A stretch of DNA of 54,648 nucleotides, taken from positions 1 to 54,648 of the forward strand of contig CAZLOB010000032.1 in NCBI GenBank assembly GCA_964561135.1, read 5' to 3'. The translations under genes and the position numbers were made by a program. The notes beneath the pieces are model-generated. The model did not search any database. It was given only the letters and a program-made list of their open reading frames with translations, and was not told the DNA's origin. Source of the stretch: JANXDG01 sp964561135. Lineage in GTDB: Bacteria; Elusimicrobiota; Endomicrobiia; DTEH01. Positions 26,666-35,661 of this stretch are shown in pieces (position 1 is the stretch's first letter; each line of letters begins with the position of its first letter).

Positions 26666-27087
26666 TGAAAATATCTATAGATAGAATAAAGAAAGAAAAA
26701 GAAGTTGCGATGGAATATGAAGATGAACAGTTTCAAGACAAATTAACACGTGAGTCGTCACAAGGTCCTTTGAAATTGAAATTAGTTTTAAGTTTGGTTG
26801 GCAATGATAACATTAGAATAAAAGGTGAGATTGGAGGAGTTTTTAAACTGATTTGTGATCGCTGTGGTGATACTTTTTTACAACATAAAACTATAGAGTT
26901 AAACGAAATTTTTGAGTTAACTGAAAAAGAACTGTCTGACAGAATGGTAGATGTTGATTCCAAAATAAAAGAAGTTGTAGTAATAAGTTTTCCTATGAAA
27001 ATACTGTGTAATGAAAATTGTAAAGGAATTTGTTTAAACTGTGGAGTAAATTTGAATAAAGAAAAGTGCAAATGCAGTAGTAAGTGA
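26665..27087 (+). CDS. yceD: YceD/DUF177-family protein
   Basis: 140 residues. Cysteine pairs CDRCGD and, near the C-terminus, CNENCKGICLNCGVNLN match the DUF177 (YceD) family, linked to large rRNA accumulation and usually next to rpmF and plsX, as here. The start shares one base with the icd stop (TAATG). A metal-binding role for the cysteines is likely. Confidence 0.85.
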   Translation: MKISIDRIKKEKEVAMEYEDEQFQDKLTRESSQGPLKLKLVLSLVGNDNIRIKGEIGGVFKLICDRCGDTFLQHKTIELNEIFELTEKELSDRMVDVDSKIKEVVVISFPMKILCNENCKGICLNCGVNLNKEKCKCSSK

Positions 27088-27105
27088 ACACATGTATAAG
27101 TTAAC

Positions 27106-27172
27106 GAGTTTATAAAGTTAGTGGGTGTGGGTGTATAGAATTATAGAGTTTTAAACTAATACCTATAAACTC
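27106..27172. promoter_or_regulatory. Imperfect long stem in the gap before rpmF
   Basis: 9-bp arms (27106-27114 with 27164-27172) and inner 5-bp arms (27118-27122 with 27155-27159) enclose about 30 bases. No T-run follows. It may be an RNA leader structure or a remnant repeat; the rest of the 138-base gap is AT-rich and carries the rpmF ribosome site GGAGG. Confidence 0.4.
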
Positions 27173-27225
27173 ACAAACTCTAGCTTATTAACGCATTAAC
27201 ATTTATTTTACGGAGGTTAAATCTT

Positions 27226-27429
27226 ATGCCAAATCCAAAAAAACATCACACTCATTCAAGAACACGTATGCGTAGAGGACAATGGGTAATTTCTTTACCA
27301 AATTTAGTCCGTTGTCCTCAATGTGGAACGTTTAAGTTACCACATAGAATTTGTCCAAACTGTGGGTATTATAAAGGAGAATTATGGGTGACTAAAAAAG
27401 AAAAAACTCAAAAAGGAGAAACTGTGTAA
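27226..27429 (+). CDS. rpmF: 50S ribosomal protein bL32
   Basis: 67 residues. PNPKKHHTHSRTRMRR start and a zinc ribbon with four cysteines (CPQC and CPNC) identify bL32 of the C+ form. ACGGAGG precedes the start. It lies in the widely conserved yceD-rpmF-plsX-fabH order, with plsX starting 3 bases after its stop. Confidence 0.96.
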   Translation: MPNPKKHHTHSRTRMRRGQWVISLPNLVRCPQCGTFKLPHRICPNCGYYKGELWVTKKEKTQKGETV

Positions 27430-27432
27430 AAT

Positions 27433-28452
27433 ATGAAAATTGTGGTTGATGCAATGGGAGGAGAAAAAGATATACCTGATATTAACATAGAAGGTGCGTT
27501 GCGTGCAATTAAAGAAGTTGAAGATCTAAATATAATATTAGTTGGACCAAAAAAAGTTATTGAAGAAAGGATAGATGTTGTAAGTAAAAAATTGTTTTTA
27601 AAAAAATATATTGATAGATTAACAATAATTAATGCTGATGAAATAGTTTCGATGGAAGAACAACCATCAAAAGCTATAAGAACAAAACAAAATTCGTCAA
27701 TTGCTGTTGGGATAAAGTTAATAGAAAACAATTTAGCAGACGGATTTGTTTCTGCGGGTAATTCAGGTGTAGTAATGGCTTTTGCATTAACACAAATTGG
27801 TACAGTGAGAAATGTTAGTAGACCTGCTATTGCGACTGTTTTACCAACATTGAATTCGTCTTGTATAGTTCTTGATGTTGGTGCAAATGTAGATTGTGAA
27901 CCATCCCAGTTGGTAGAATTAGCATATATGGGTTCTGTTTATGCTGAATATGTTTTAAATAAGAAAGAACCAAAAGTTGCTCTTTTATCCATTGGTGTGG
28001 AAGAGACTAAAGGAAATCAACAAGTTTTAGAAGCGTATAAAATGTTGAAACGTACAAAACTTAATTTTATTGGTAATATAGAAGGAAAAGATATACCTTT
28101 TGGTATTGCAGATGTGATAATTACAGATGGTTTTGTAGGAAATATAATTTTGAAGTTTGGTGAAGGAATATCAGAAATGTTGCTTACACTTATTAAACAA
28201 GCTTTGAAGAATCATCCGTTTGCCATGTTATCTTTACCGTTTGTATGGAATGCAATAAGAGATATAAGAAAAAAAGTTGATTTTACAGAATATGGCGGTG
28301 CTCCTTTACTTGGATTAGAAAAAGTTTGTATTATTTGTCATGGCAGATCTAATGCTAAAGCTATTAAAAACGCAATAAAAGTTGCAATACAAATGGTTGA
28401 AAAAAATGTTAATCAAATAATTTCACAGTATATGGAGAAAGTTGTTGTATGA
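27433..28452 (+). CDS. plsX: Phosphate acyltransferase PlsX
   Basis: 339 residues. VVDAMGGEKDIPDI at the start, SAGNSGVVMAFA in the middle and DGFVGNIILKFGEG are PlsX marks. It converts acyl-ACP to acyl-phosphate for phospholipid synthesis. It overlaps fabH by 4 bases. No PlsY is in the window. Confidence 0.95.
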   Translation: MKIVVDAMGGEKDIPDINIEGALRAIKEVEDLNIILVGPKKVIEERIDVVSKKLFLKKYIDRLTIINADEIVSMEEQPSKAIRTKQNSSIAVGIKLIENNLADGFVSAGNSGVVMAFALTQIGTVRNVSRPAIATVLPTLNSSCIVLDVGANVDCEPSQLVELAYMGSVYAEYVLNKKEPKVALLSIGVEETKGNQQVLEAYKMLKRTKLNFIGNIEGKDIPFGIADVIITDGFVGNIILKFGEGISEMLLTLIKQALKNHPFAMLSLPFVWNAIRDIRKKVDFTEYGGAPLLGLEKVCIICHGRSNAKAIKNAIKVAIQMVEKNVNQIISQYMEKVVV

Positions 28453-29441
28453 AAAAGGTAAAAATTTTGTCAACAGGTTCTTATGTTCCACCAAAAGTGT
28501 TAACAAATTTTGATTTAGAAAAAATGGTTGACACTTCTAACGAATGGATTATCACACGAACCGGGATAAGAGAACGAAGAATTGCAGATGAAAACGTTTC
28601 AACAAGTGATCTTGCCGTTGAAGCAGCAAAAAAATGTTTAAATAAAGTAGGATATAAACCTGAAGATGTGGACACAATAATTGTTGCTACAATTACACCG
28701 GACATGTTTTTTCCGTCAACTGCATGTGTTGTTCATAAAAAATTAGGTGGTAAAAACGAACCTGCTGCGTTTGATATTTCTGCAGCATGTTCAGGTTTTA
28801 TTTATGGTTTAATTATTGCAGAAGGTTTGCTAAAAACAGGTAAAAGTAAAAATTTATTACTTATTGCTGCTGATGTTTTATCTAAATTCACTAATTGGCA
28901 AGATAGAAACACTTGTGTATTATTTGGTGATGGTGCAGGTGCTATGTTGTTAACCGTTGTTGAAGATGATGAAGAATATGATGCTATATTATCTACATAT
29001 CTTGCAGCCAATGGTAATTATGAAGAGTTGTTGTATATTCCGGCAGGTGGTTCAAGAATGCCAGCATCTAAAGAAACTGTTGAAAAAAAATTGCATACAA
29101 TTTTTATGAGTGGCAGAGAAGTTTTTAAAGTAGCTGTTACAAAAATGGTTGAGGCTATATTTAAAACTTGTGAGCTTGCTGGTATTCAACCTCAACAGCT
29201 TGATTTGATAATTCCACATCAAGCAAATTTGAGAATAATAAACGCTATCGGAGAACGACTAAATGTTGACCAAACAAAAGTTTTTGTTAATGTTGACAGA
29301 TATGGTAATATGTCAGCTGCAACAGTAATTGTTGGGTTAGATGAAGCAATCTCTGAAGGTATAGTTAAAAAAGGTTCTTTAGTAGAACTTGTAGCGTTTG
29401 GAGGTGGGTTTACCTGGGGTGGAGTAATAATAAAATTATGA
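28449..29441 (+). CDS. fabH: Beta-ketoacyl-ACP synthase III
   Basis: 330 residues. Thiolase-fold condensing enzyme: nucleophile C114 in SAACSGF, catalytic H257 in PHQANLRI, and the Asn in YGNMSAAT. It starts fatty acid chains from acetyl-CoA and malonyl-ACP. It overlaps both plsX and uppS by 4 bases each. Confidence 0.95.
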   Translation: MKKVKILSTGSYVPPKVLTNFDLEKMVDTSNEWIITRTGIRERRIADENVSTSDLAVEAAKKCLNKVGYKPEDVDTIIVATITPDMFFPSTACVVHKKLGGKNEPAAFDISAACSGFIYGLIIAEGLLKTGKSKNLLLIAADVLSKFTNWQDRNTCVLFGDGAGAMLLTVVEDDEEYDAILSTYLAANGNYEELLYIPAGGSRMPASKETVEKKLHTIFMSGREVFKVAVTKMVEAIFKTCELAGIQPQQLDLIIPHQANLRIINAIGERLNVDQTKVFVNVDRYGNMSAATVIVGLDEAISEGIVKKGSLVELVAFGGGFTWGGVIIKL

Positions 29442-30148
29442 AATACTTTGGGGTAAAAATTGATGAAAATAAATTACCAAAACATGTTGGTATTATAATG
29501 GATGGTAACGGTAGATGGGCTATGAAACGTGGTTTACCACGCATCTTTGGGCATCGTGCAGGTGTTAAAACTGTTAAAAAAATTGTTGAAACTGCAGCAA
29601 AAATAGGTATCAAATGTTTATCTTTATACGCTTTTTCTACAGAAAACTGGCGTAGGCCACAAAAAGAAATACAAGCGTTGTTTAACTTGTTGCGTCAGTA
29701 TATTAAAAAAGAAGAAAAAAATTTAATGAAAAACAATATTAAACTAGTTGTAAGTGGTGATATTTCTAAAATTGATAAAAAGACATCTTTTGCATTACAA
29801 AATTTGGTTAATAAACTTAAAAATAACACAGGATTAATAGTAAATCTATGTATCAACTACGGAGGACGACAGGAAATCGTTTCTGCTGTCAACAAAATTA
29901 TCTCTGCTGGTATAAAATCAGTTGATGAAAAAAAGTTTGAAGAATTTTTGTATACAAAAGATCTTCCAGAACTTGATCTTTTAATTCGTACTTCTGGAGA
30001 ACAAAGAATATCAAATTTTATGTTGTGGCAAATAGCATACACTGAACTTTATTTTACTAAAACTCTATGGCCTGATTTTACACCAGAAGAGTTTGTTTTA
30101 GCAATAAAAGATTTTCAGTCAAGAGAAAGACGTTTCGGCGCAGTGTAA
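29438..30148 (+). CDS. uppS: Isoprenyl (undecaprenyl) diphosphate synthase
   Basis: 236 residues. HVGIIMDGNGRWA with catalytic D22, then FGHRAG and YAFSTENWRRP; DLLIRTSGEQRISNFMLWQ is the C-terminal signature. Makes the C55 lipid carrier for peptidoglycan and O-glycans, which the WecA-like enzyme upstream would use after dephosphorylation. uppS-cdsA-dxr-rseP is a common order. Confidence 0.95.
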   Translation: MKYFGVKIDENKLPKHVGIIMDGNGRWAMKRGLPRIFGHRAGVKTVKKIVETAAKIGIKCLSLYAFSTENWRRPQKEIQALFNLLRQYIKKEEKNLMKNNIKLVVSGDISKIDKKTSFALQNLVNKLKNNTGLIVNLCINYGGRQEIVSAVNKIISAGIKSVDEKKFEEFLYTKDLPELDLLIRTSGEQRISNFMLWQIAYTELYFTKTLWPDFTPEEFVLAIKDFQSRERRFGAV

Positions 30149-30152
30149 AATT

Positions 30153-30980
30153 ATGTTATTACCAAGAATTTTGACCGCTATTTTTGGAATACCTATCGTT
30201 CTAATTTGTATATATTATGGAAATGTTTTATTTTTGATTTTTTTATTTATAGTACTTTTGTTTATGTTGCGCGAGTTTATACATATGGTTAATAAAGTGG
30301 GTTACGAAGTTTCTCCGATTATTGTATATCTTGTTGGACTGATAACATTTTTTTCAATAGTTTTTGAACCTTTACAGTTTAGTAAAATGTCGTTACAAAT
30401 TACATCTATTAATTTTACATTGCTTTTTCTAATAATGTTTCTTACAGAAATTATTAAACAAAAACCCTTGGGTTCTGTTGGAAGAATAAGCGTTACCTTT
30501 GCAATACCGATGTTTTTAGCTTGGTCTTTAGCACACATGTTTTTAATTAGAGATATTAAAAATTACGGTATGAAGTTAACTTACATCTTGTTTTTTACTA
30601 TATGGATAATAGACAACGCTGCGTACATTTTTGGTACAGTTTTTGGTAAGAAAAAAATTGCTTCTGTAATAAGTCCTAAGAAAACAATAGCTGGGTTTAT
30701 CTTTGGCTACATTTTTGGATTTTTAGGATTTTTGTTTTTATCACGAATTTTTTTAATTGATAAAGTAATTAGTTACAGGAGCTTAATAGTTTTTGCTATT
30801 ATTTTACCATTTGTTTGTATGATATCTGATTTATCAGAATCGTTGATAAAACGTGATTGCGGGTTTAAAGATTCAGACCAACTTCTTGTTGGTCATGGTG
30901 GTATGTTAGACAGGTTTGACAGTTTCATTTTTTCATCACCACTGTTTTATTATTTTTTTAAAATAATTTTGTCTAAATGA
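30153..30980 (+). CDS. cdsA: Phosphatidate cytidylyltransferase
   Basis: 275 residues, about seven to eight membrane helices. C-terminal CDP-DAG synthase signature SDLSESLIKRDCGFKDSD then GHGGMLDRFDS; the usual Pro before GHGG is replaced by Val. Makes CDP-diacylglycerol at the inner membrane. It overlaps dxr by 4 bases. Confidence 0.93.
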   Translation: MLLPRILTAIFGIPIVLICIYYGNVLFLIFLFIVLLFMLREFIHMVNKVGYEVSPIIVYLVGLITFFSIVFEPLQFSKMSLQITSINFTLLFLIMFLTEIIKQKPLGSVGRISVTFAIPMFLAWSLAHMFLIRDIKNYGMKLTYILFFTIWIIDNAAYIFGTVFGKKKIASVISPKKTIAGFIFGYIFGFLGFLFLSRIFLIDKVISYRSLIVFAIILPFVCMISDLSESLIKRDCGFKDSDQLLVGHGGMLDRFDSFIFSSPLFYYFFKIILSK

Positions 30981-32113
30981 AAAAAGTTTTAATTTTAGGT
31001 TCAACAGGTTCTATTGGTAAAAATACACTTAAAGTAATAAAACAACATAAAGACAAATTTAAAGTTGTTGGATTAACTACGAAAGAAAATGTTAAGTTGT
31101 TAAAAAAACAAATGGAAGAGTTTGAGGTAGATTATGGTTGTATCGTTGAAGAAAAATATAAAAATTTTAAGTTTGATAATAAAAAAATTTTTGTTTCTTT
31201 AGAAGGATTATTACAGATTATTGAAGAAACAAAACCTGATATATTAGTTAACGCTATTGTAGGAATAGATGGTTTAAAACCTTTACTTTATGCTATAAAA
31301 CAAAAAATTAAAAATATTGCTTTAGCGAATAAAGAATCGTTAGTTGTTGCTGGACATATCGTGATGAATGAAGTGTACAAAAATAAAGTAAACTTAATAC
31401 CTATTGATAGTGAACATTCAGCATTATGGCAGTGTTTAAAAAATGAAAATATAAAAAATGTTGAAGAAGTAATAATTACGGCGTCTGGCGGACCTTTGTT
31501 TAAAAAAAATATATCTAAAAAAACACCACAGGTTATTATATCACATCCCGTGTGGAAGATGGGGAAAAAAATTTCTGTTGATTCTGCAACTTTGGTGAAT
31601 AAAGGGTTTGAATGTATTGAAGCACATTATTTGTTTAATATTCCATACGAAAAAATTAGTATTGTTATACATCCACAGGTTTTGATACATTCGTTTGTGA
31701 GATTTATTGACGGTAATATTCTAGCATGTTTGTTTATTCCTGATATGAAAATACCAATTTCTTATGCTCTTTGTGGGGAAGAAAGATTGAAAATTAATGT
31801 GAAAAAGTTTGATTTATACCTTTTAGAAAAAATTGAGTTTTATAAACCTGATTTTAGAAAATTTCCGTTGCTAAAATTATTGCTTGATTGTATAAAAACA
31901 AATTATGAAAGTTATTCTGTAGTGTTTAATGCTGCAAACGAGGTTTTAGTAGAAAAGTTTATAAATGGTGAAATTGAGTTTGAAACAATATATAAAATTT
32001 TAAACAAGATTGTTAAAAAACATAAGCCACAGCATGTCTATACAGTTGAGGAAATTTTTGAGATTGATAAGGAAACAAGACAAAAAGTTTTATATGAAAT
32101 AGGTTGTTTGTAA
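30977..32113 (+). CDS. dxr: 1-deoxy-D-xylulose 5-phosphate reductoisomerase
   Basis: 378 residues. NADPH-binding GSTGSIG (8-14), ALANKESLVVAG, and metal-site PIDSEHSALWQ. Second enzyme of the MEP isoprenoid route, feeding precursors to UppS upstream. Normal length; four bases separate it from rseP. Confidence 0.95.
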   Translation: MKKVLILGSTGSIGKNTLKVIKQHKDKFKVVGLTTKENVKLLKKQMEEFEVDYGCIVEEKYKNFKFDNKKIFVSLEGLLQIIEETKPDILVNAIVGIDGLKPLLYAIKQKIKNIALANKESLVVAGHIVMNEVYKNKVNLIPIDSEHSALWQCLKNENIKNVEEVIITASGGPLFKKNISKKTPQVIISHPVWKMGKKISVDSATLVNKGFECIEAHYLFNIPYEKISIVIHPQVLIHSFVRFIDGNILACLFIPDMKIPISYALCGEERLKINVKKFDLYLLEKIEFYKPDFRKFPLLKLLLDCIKTNYESYSVVFNAANEVLVEKFINGEIEFETIYKILNKIVKKHKPQHVYTVEEIFEIDKETRQKVLYEIGCL

Positions 32114-32117
32114 ACTT

Positions 32118-33152
32118 ATGATAACAATATTACTTATAATTATTGCATTTGGGGTATTAATTTTCTTTCACGAGTTTGGACATTTTGTTGTAGCTAAACT
32201 TTTAGGTATTAAAGTATTACAATTTTCGTTTGGACTAGGTAAAGAAATATTAGGTAAGACAATAAAGGATACAAGATATTCTTTATGTGTTTTACCAATA
32301 GGTGGTGCAGTAAAACTTAAAGGAGAAAATATTGAAGAACTTGACCTTGAGCCAGACAGCTTTTTTGGTAAAAAATGGTATCAAAGAATGTTTGTAGTTT
32401 CTATGGGCCCGTTGATGAACTATTTTCTTGCTGTGGTATTATTTAGCTTACTTGCATATTTTTATGGTGTTACAAATTTTTCTAGTGAACCTGTAATAGG
32501 CGAAGTTATTGAAGGTAAACCTGCGTTCACAGCTGGGTTTAAATCAAAAGATAGAATTCTTAAAATTAATGATATTGAAATAACCTCATGGACACAAATG
32601 GCTGATATTATACACAACTCTGCGGGAAAAGAACTAAAATTTGAGGTTTTACGAAACGATGAAAAAATAATTATCAAAGTTACCCCAGAATTTGACGAAA
32701 CAATTAATAAAGGAGTTGTAGGGATCACTCCTTCTTACGAAGTTAAAAAAGTAAGTTTTTTAAAGGCAGTAGAAATTGGTTTTTCACAACCAATTTTTTT
32801 AAGTATATATTCGATTGGATATTTATATGACAAGCTTAAAAAATTACAAAAACCAGAACTTGCTGGTCCTGTAGGTGTGTTCCAAGTATTATCAAGATCT
32901 GCAAAAAGTGGTATTGAAAATTTTTTGTATACGGTAGCAATTATTTCTACAATGCTTGGATTATTTAATTTGTTCCCGATACCAATTCTTGATGGCGGAC
33001 ATATTTTGTTTTGTATTATTGAAGGAATAACGAGAAAAATGCCGTCAAAAAAAACTTTTGAAATAGCAAATTTTATTGGCCTTTCAATAATAATATTTAT
33101 ATTTTTGTTTGCAACTTATAACGATATCCTAAGAATAATGTATAAAAAATAA
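32118..33152 (+). CDS. rseP: RseP-like site-2 metalloprotease
   Basis: 344 residues. Zinc motif HEFGH (18-22), one PDZ domain (about 125-185) with VIEGKPAFTAGFKSKDRI, and LDGGHILF near the C-terminus; membrane helices at both ends. E. coli RseP (about 450 residues) has two PDZ domains; this shorter form has one, as in many non-proteobacterial groups. Cleaves membrane-bound regulators or signal peptides. Confidence 0.92.
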   Translation: MITILLIIIAFGVLIFFHEFGHFVVAKLLGIKVLQFSFGLGKEILGKTIKDTRYSLCVLPIGGAVKLKGENIEELDLEPDSFFGKKWYQRMFVVSMGPLMNYFLAVVLFSLLAYFYGVTNFSSEPVIGEVIEGKPAFTAGFKSKDRILKINDIEITSWTQMADIIHNSAGKELKFEVLRNDEKIIIKVTPEFDETINKGVVGITPSYEVKKVSFLKAVEIGFSQPIFLSIYSIGYLYDKLKKLQKPELAGPVGVFQVLSRSAKSGIENFLYTVAIISTMLGLFNLFPIPILDGGHILFCIIEGITRKMPSKKTFEIANFIGLSIIIFIFLFATYNDILRIMYKK

Positions 33153-33162
33153 ATCGTTATAG

Positions 33163-33981
33163 ATGAAAAAAATAAGAGTGTTAGCTGTTATACCAGCGAG
33201 GTATGCTTCTACTCGACTTCCTGGTAAACCTCTATCCTTAATAGGTGATAAAACTATGATACAATGGGTTTATGAAAATGTTAAAAAATGTGAGTTGATA
33301 GATAAAGTAGTTGTTGCTACAGATGATATACGTATATATAACCATGTAAAACATTTTGGTGCAGAAGTAATGATGACATCAAAGAAACATAGAAGTGGTT
33401 CTGACAGAGTTGCAGAAGTTGCAAAAAAAATATATTCAGATATTATATTGAATGTCCAGGCAGATGAACCATTGATTTCTAAAAATGTTTTGTACAAGAC
33501 TATTATGGAATGTATTAAAAACAAAAAGGTTGGTGTTGTGACACCAATATGCAGAGTTGAATATTACAGCGAACTGTTTGATCCAAATTTTGTAAAAGTT
33601 GTTGTTGACAAAAACTTTTTTGCATTATATTTTAGCAGGTCTGTTATACCTTTTGTAAGAGATAGCTTTTGTTTTCAACAACAAAATTTTGTAATAAAAG
33701 ATAATGAGATAATTGAAAAGATAAGTTTTTACCGACACATAGGAGTTTATGTGTTTAGAAGAAACTTTTTGTTTAAATTTCTTTCTTTACCACAAGGGAA
33801 ACTTGAGAGAGTTGAAAAACTTGAACAACTGCGTATATTAGAACATGGATATAAAATAAAAACTGTGTTAGTAGATGAAAGTCCTATTAATGTTGATACT
33901 GAAGAAGATTTAAAAAAAGTAAGGGAAATTATTAAAAAAAGGTATGAAAGTAGTAGAAGTAAAAAATATAAAAATTGGTAA
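33163..33981 (+). CDS. kdsB: 3-deoxy-manno-octulosonate cytidylyltransferase
   Basis: 272 residues. VIPARYASTRLPGKPL (9-24), VATDD, and NVQADEPLI are canonical. Activates Kdo as CMP-Kdo for lipopolysaccharide inner core; with kdsA, strong evidence for an LPS outer membrane. Its last 38 bases overlap the start of kdsA in another frame, an unusually long overlap. Confidence 0.94.
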   Translation: MKKIRVLAVIPARYASTRLPGKPLSLIGDKTMIQWVYENVKKCELIDKVVVATDDIRIYNHVKHFGAEVMMTSKKHRSGSDRVAEVAKKIYSDIILNVQADEPLISKNVLYKTIMECIKNKKVGVVTPICRVEYYSELFDPNFVKVVVDKNFFALYFSRSVIPFVRDSFCFQQQNFVIKDNEIIEKISFYRHIGVYVFRRNFLFKFLSLPQGKLERVEKLEQLRILEHGYKIKTVLVDESPINVDTEEDLKKVREIIKKRYESSRSKKYKNW

Positions 33982-34774
33982 AGGTCAACCTTTGGTTTTG
34001 ATTGCTGGGCCGTGCGTTATAGAGTCTGAAAAAATCACTTTGTTGGTTGCAGAAAAAATTAAAAATATCTCTGAAAAACTTAAAATACCATTTATTTTTA
34101 AATCTTCATACGATAAATCAAATCGTTCATCAGTAGAAAACTATCGTGGTCCCGGATTAAAAAAAGGTTTAGAAATACTTAAAAAAGTTAAAGAAGAATT
34201 TGACATACCAGTATTGTCAGATGTACATTGTAAGACAGAGATTCCTTATGCAGCAGAAGTTTTGGATGTTATTCAGATACCTGCGTTTCTTTGTATGCAG
34301 ACAGATATAGTTGTTGAAGCTGCAAAAACACAAAAAGTGTTAAACATTAAAAAAGGACAATTTTTAGCACCACAGGATATAAGAAAACCTGTCTCAAAAG
34401 CACTTTCAGTTGGGAACGACAAAATTTTGCTCACAGAACGAGGTACAGTTTTTGGATATAATAATATGATATTTGATATTCGTAGTATACCGATAATGCA
34501 ACAAGTTGGTTTTCCAGTGATAGTAGATGTTACACACATAGTTCGTATCCCAGGGCCTACATCTAAAGAATCTGCCGGTGGTGAACCACAATATATCTCA
34601 ACATATTGTTATGCTGCTGTTGCAGCAGGTGCAAACGGATTGTTTATAGAAACACATCCTAACCCGCAGGAAGCTTTATGTGATGCTGCAAGTATGCTCA
34701 AACTTGATTTTCTTGAAGAGATACTAGAAAGATGTATAGAAATATATAAGGTTGTTAACAGAATTAAACTTTAA
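33944..34774 (+). CDS. kdsA: 3-deoxy-8-phosphooctulonate synthase
   Basis: 276 residues. LIAGPCVIES at the start, FKSSYDKSNRSS, and DVTHIVRIPG are the family motifs. Joins arabinose 5-phosphate and PEP to make Kdo-8-phosphate. The N-terminus (VEVKNIKIG) matches homologues, so the start at 33944 inside kdsB is real. No kdsD or kdsC is in the window. Confidence 0.95.
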   Translation: MKVVEVKNIKIGKGQPLVLIAGPCVIESEKITLLVAEKIKNISEKLKIPFIFKSSYDKSNRSSVENYRGPGLKKGLEILKKVKEEFDIPVLSDVHCKTEIPYAAEVLDVIQIPAFLCMQTDIVVEAAKTQKVLNIKKGQFLAPQDIRKPVSKALSVGNDKILLTERGTVFGYNNMIFDIRSIPIMQQVGFPVIVDVTHIVRIPGPTSKESAGGEPQYISTYCYAAVAAGANGLFIETHPNPQEALCDAASMLKLDFLEEILERCIEIYKVVNRIKL

Positions 34775-34788
34775 AGGAGGGATAAAAT

Positions 34789-35115
34789 ATGACAAAAATA
34801 AAAGATGAAATTGAAAGAATACACAGAGATATACACAAAATAATCCTTTCTTCGGATATAAAAAACAAATACAGGTTGATACCTTACATAGCACGATGGG
34901 CTGCCGAACTAAAATATAAAGAAGAATATAAAGACTTGCTTGATAGTGAAAGGATTAATATTGCGATACACGATGTTTTAACCGGTAAAGTTACAATTGA
35001 GGATATTAAAAAACTGCCTCCATTGAAAGAAAGAAAGAAATTAAGTGTCTTACAATTAGAAACATTAACAAAAATTGAAGAAGAAAAAAAGCAAAAAAGT
35101 AAAGATAAGAAATGA
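34789..35115 (+). CDS. rpoZ: Probable RNA polymerase omega-like subunit
   Basis: 108 residues, no membrane segment. The stretch KNKYRLIPYIARWAAELK followed by SERINIAIHDVLTGKVTIED resembles omega (a 'NRYxLxxxAAxRARxL' helix then 'AxxEIxxGKI'). Context agrees: rpoZ is often followed by coaBC and priA, and all three are here. AAAGGAGG precedes the ATG. Similarity is weak, so this is partly a context call. Confidence 0.6.
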   Translation: MTKIKDEIERIHRDIHKIILSSDIKNKYRLIPYIARWAAELKYKEEYKDLLDSERINIAIHDVLTGKVTIEDIKKLPPLKERKKLSVLQLETLTKIEEEKKQKSKDKK

Positions 35116-35654
35116 AGAAAAATATTGTTGTAGGTATCACAGCAGGTATAGCTATATATAAAGTTTGTTCGTTAATAAGACAACTTAAAAAAAATGGTTA
35201 TAATATAAAATGTATAATGACTGAAAATGCAACAAAACTCATCTCACCATTATTGCTTCAAGAACTATCTGAAGAAAAAGTTTATACACAAATGTTTTCC
35301 GAATATGAATACACACCGACACATATCTCTTTATCTGACTGGGCTGATTTAATTATTGTTGTACCTTGTAGTTGTAATACTATTTCAAAACTTGCAACAG
35401 GTAAAACAGAAGATTTGTTAACTTGTACAATTTTTGCTGCTGATTTTAAAAAAACAAAAGTTTTGTTATGCCCATCTATGAATTCAAACATGTGGCAACA
35501 TCCTATTACACAACAGAATGTTAAGTTATTAAAAAAAATTGGGTATTATATCTTAGAACCTGAAAAAGGTGAGCTTTTATGTAAAAAAGTTGGCGTTGGA
35601 AGGTTGCCTTCAATAGAAAAAATTGTAAAATATATTAAAAAAATTTTAAGTTAA
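35112..35654 (+). CDS. coaC: Phosphopantothenoylcysteine decarboxylase (split CoaC)
   Basis: 180 residues, flavoprotein fold. GITAGIAIYK flavin-binding start, active-site His in PTHISLSDWAD, PSMNSNMW (usually PAMN) and the C-terminal Cys loop LLCKKVGVGRL. Decarboxylates phosphopantothenoylcysteine in CoA synthesis. In most bacteria it is fused to CoaB; here a TAA and a frame change separate the two by 7 bases. It overlaps the rpoZ-like gene by 4 bases. Confidence 0.9.
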   Translation: MKKNIVVGITAGIAIYKVCSLIRQLKKNGYNIKCIMTENATKLISPLLLQELSEEKVYTQMFSEYEYTPTHISLSDWADLIIVVPCSCNTISKLATGKTEDLLTCTIFAADFKKTKVLLCPSMNSNMWQHPITQQNVKLLKKIGYYILEPEKGELLCKKVGVGRLPSIEKIVKYIKKILS

Positions 35655-35661
35655 CTTATGT

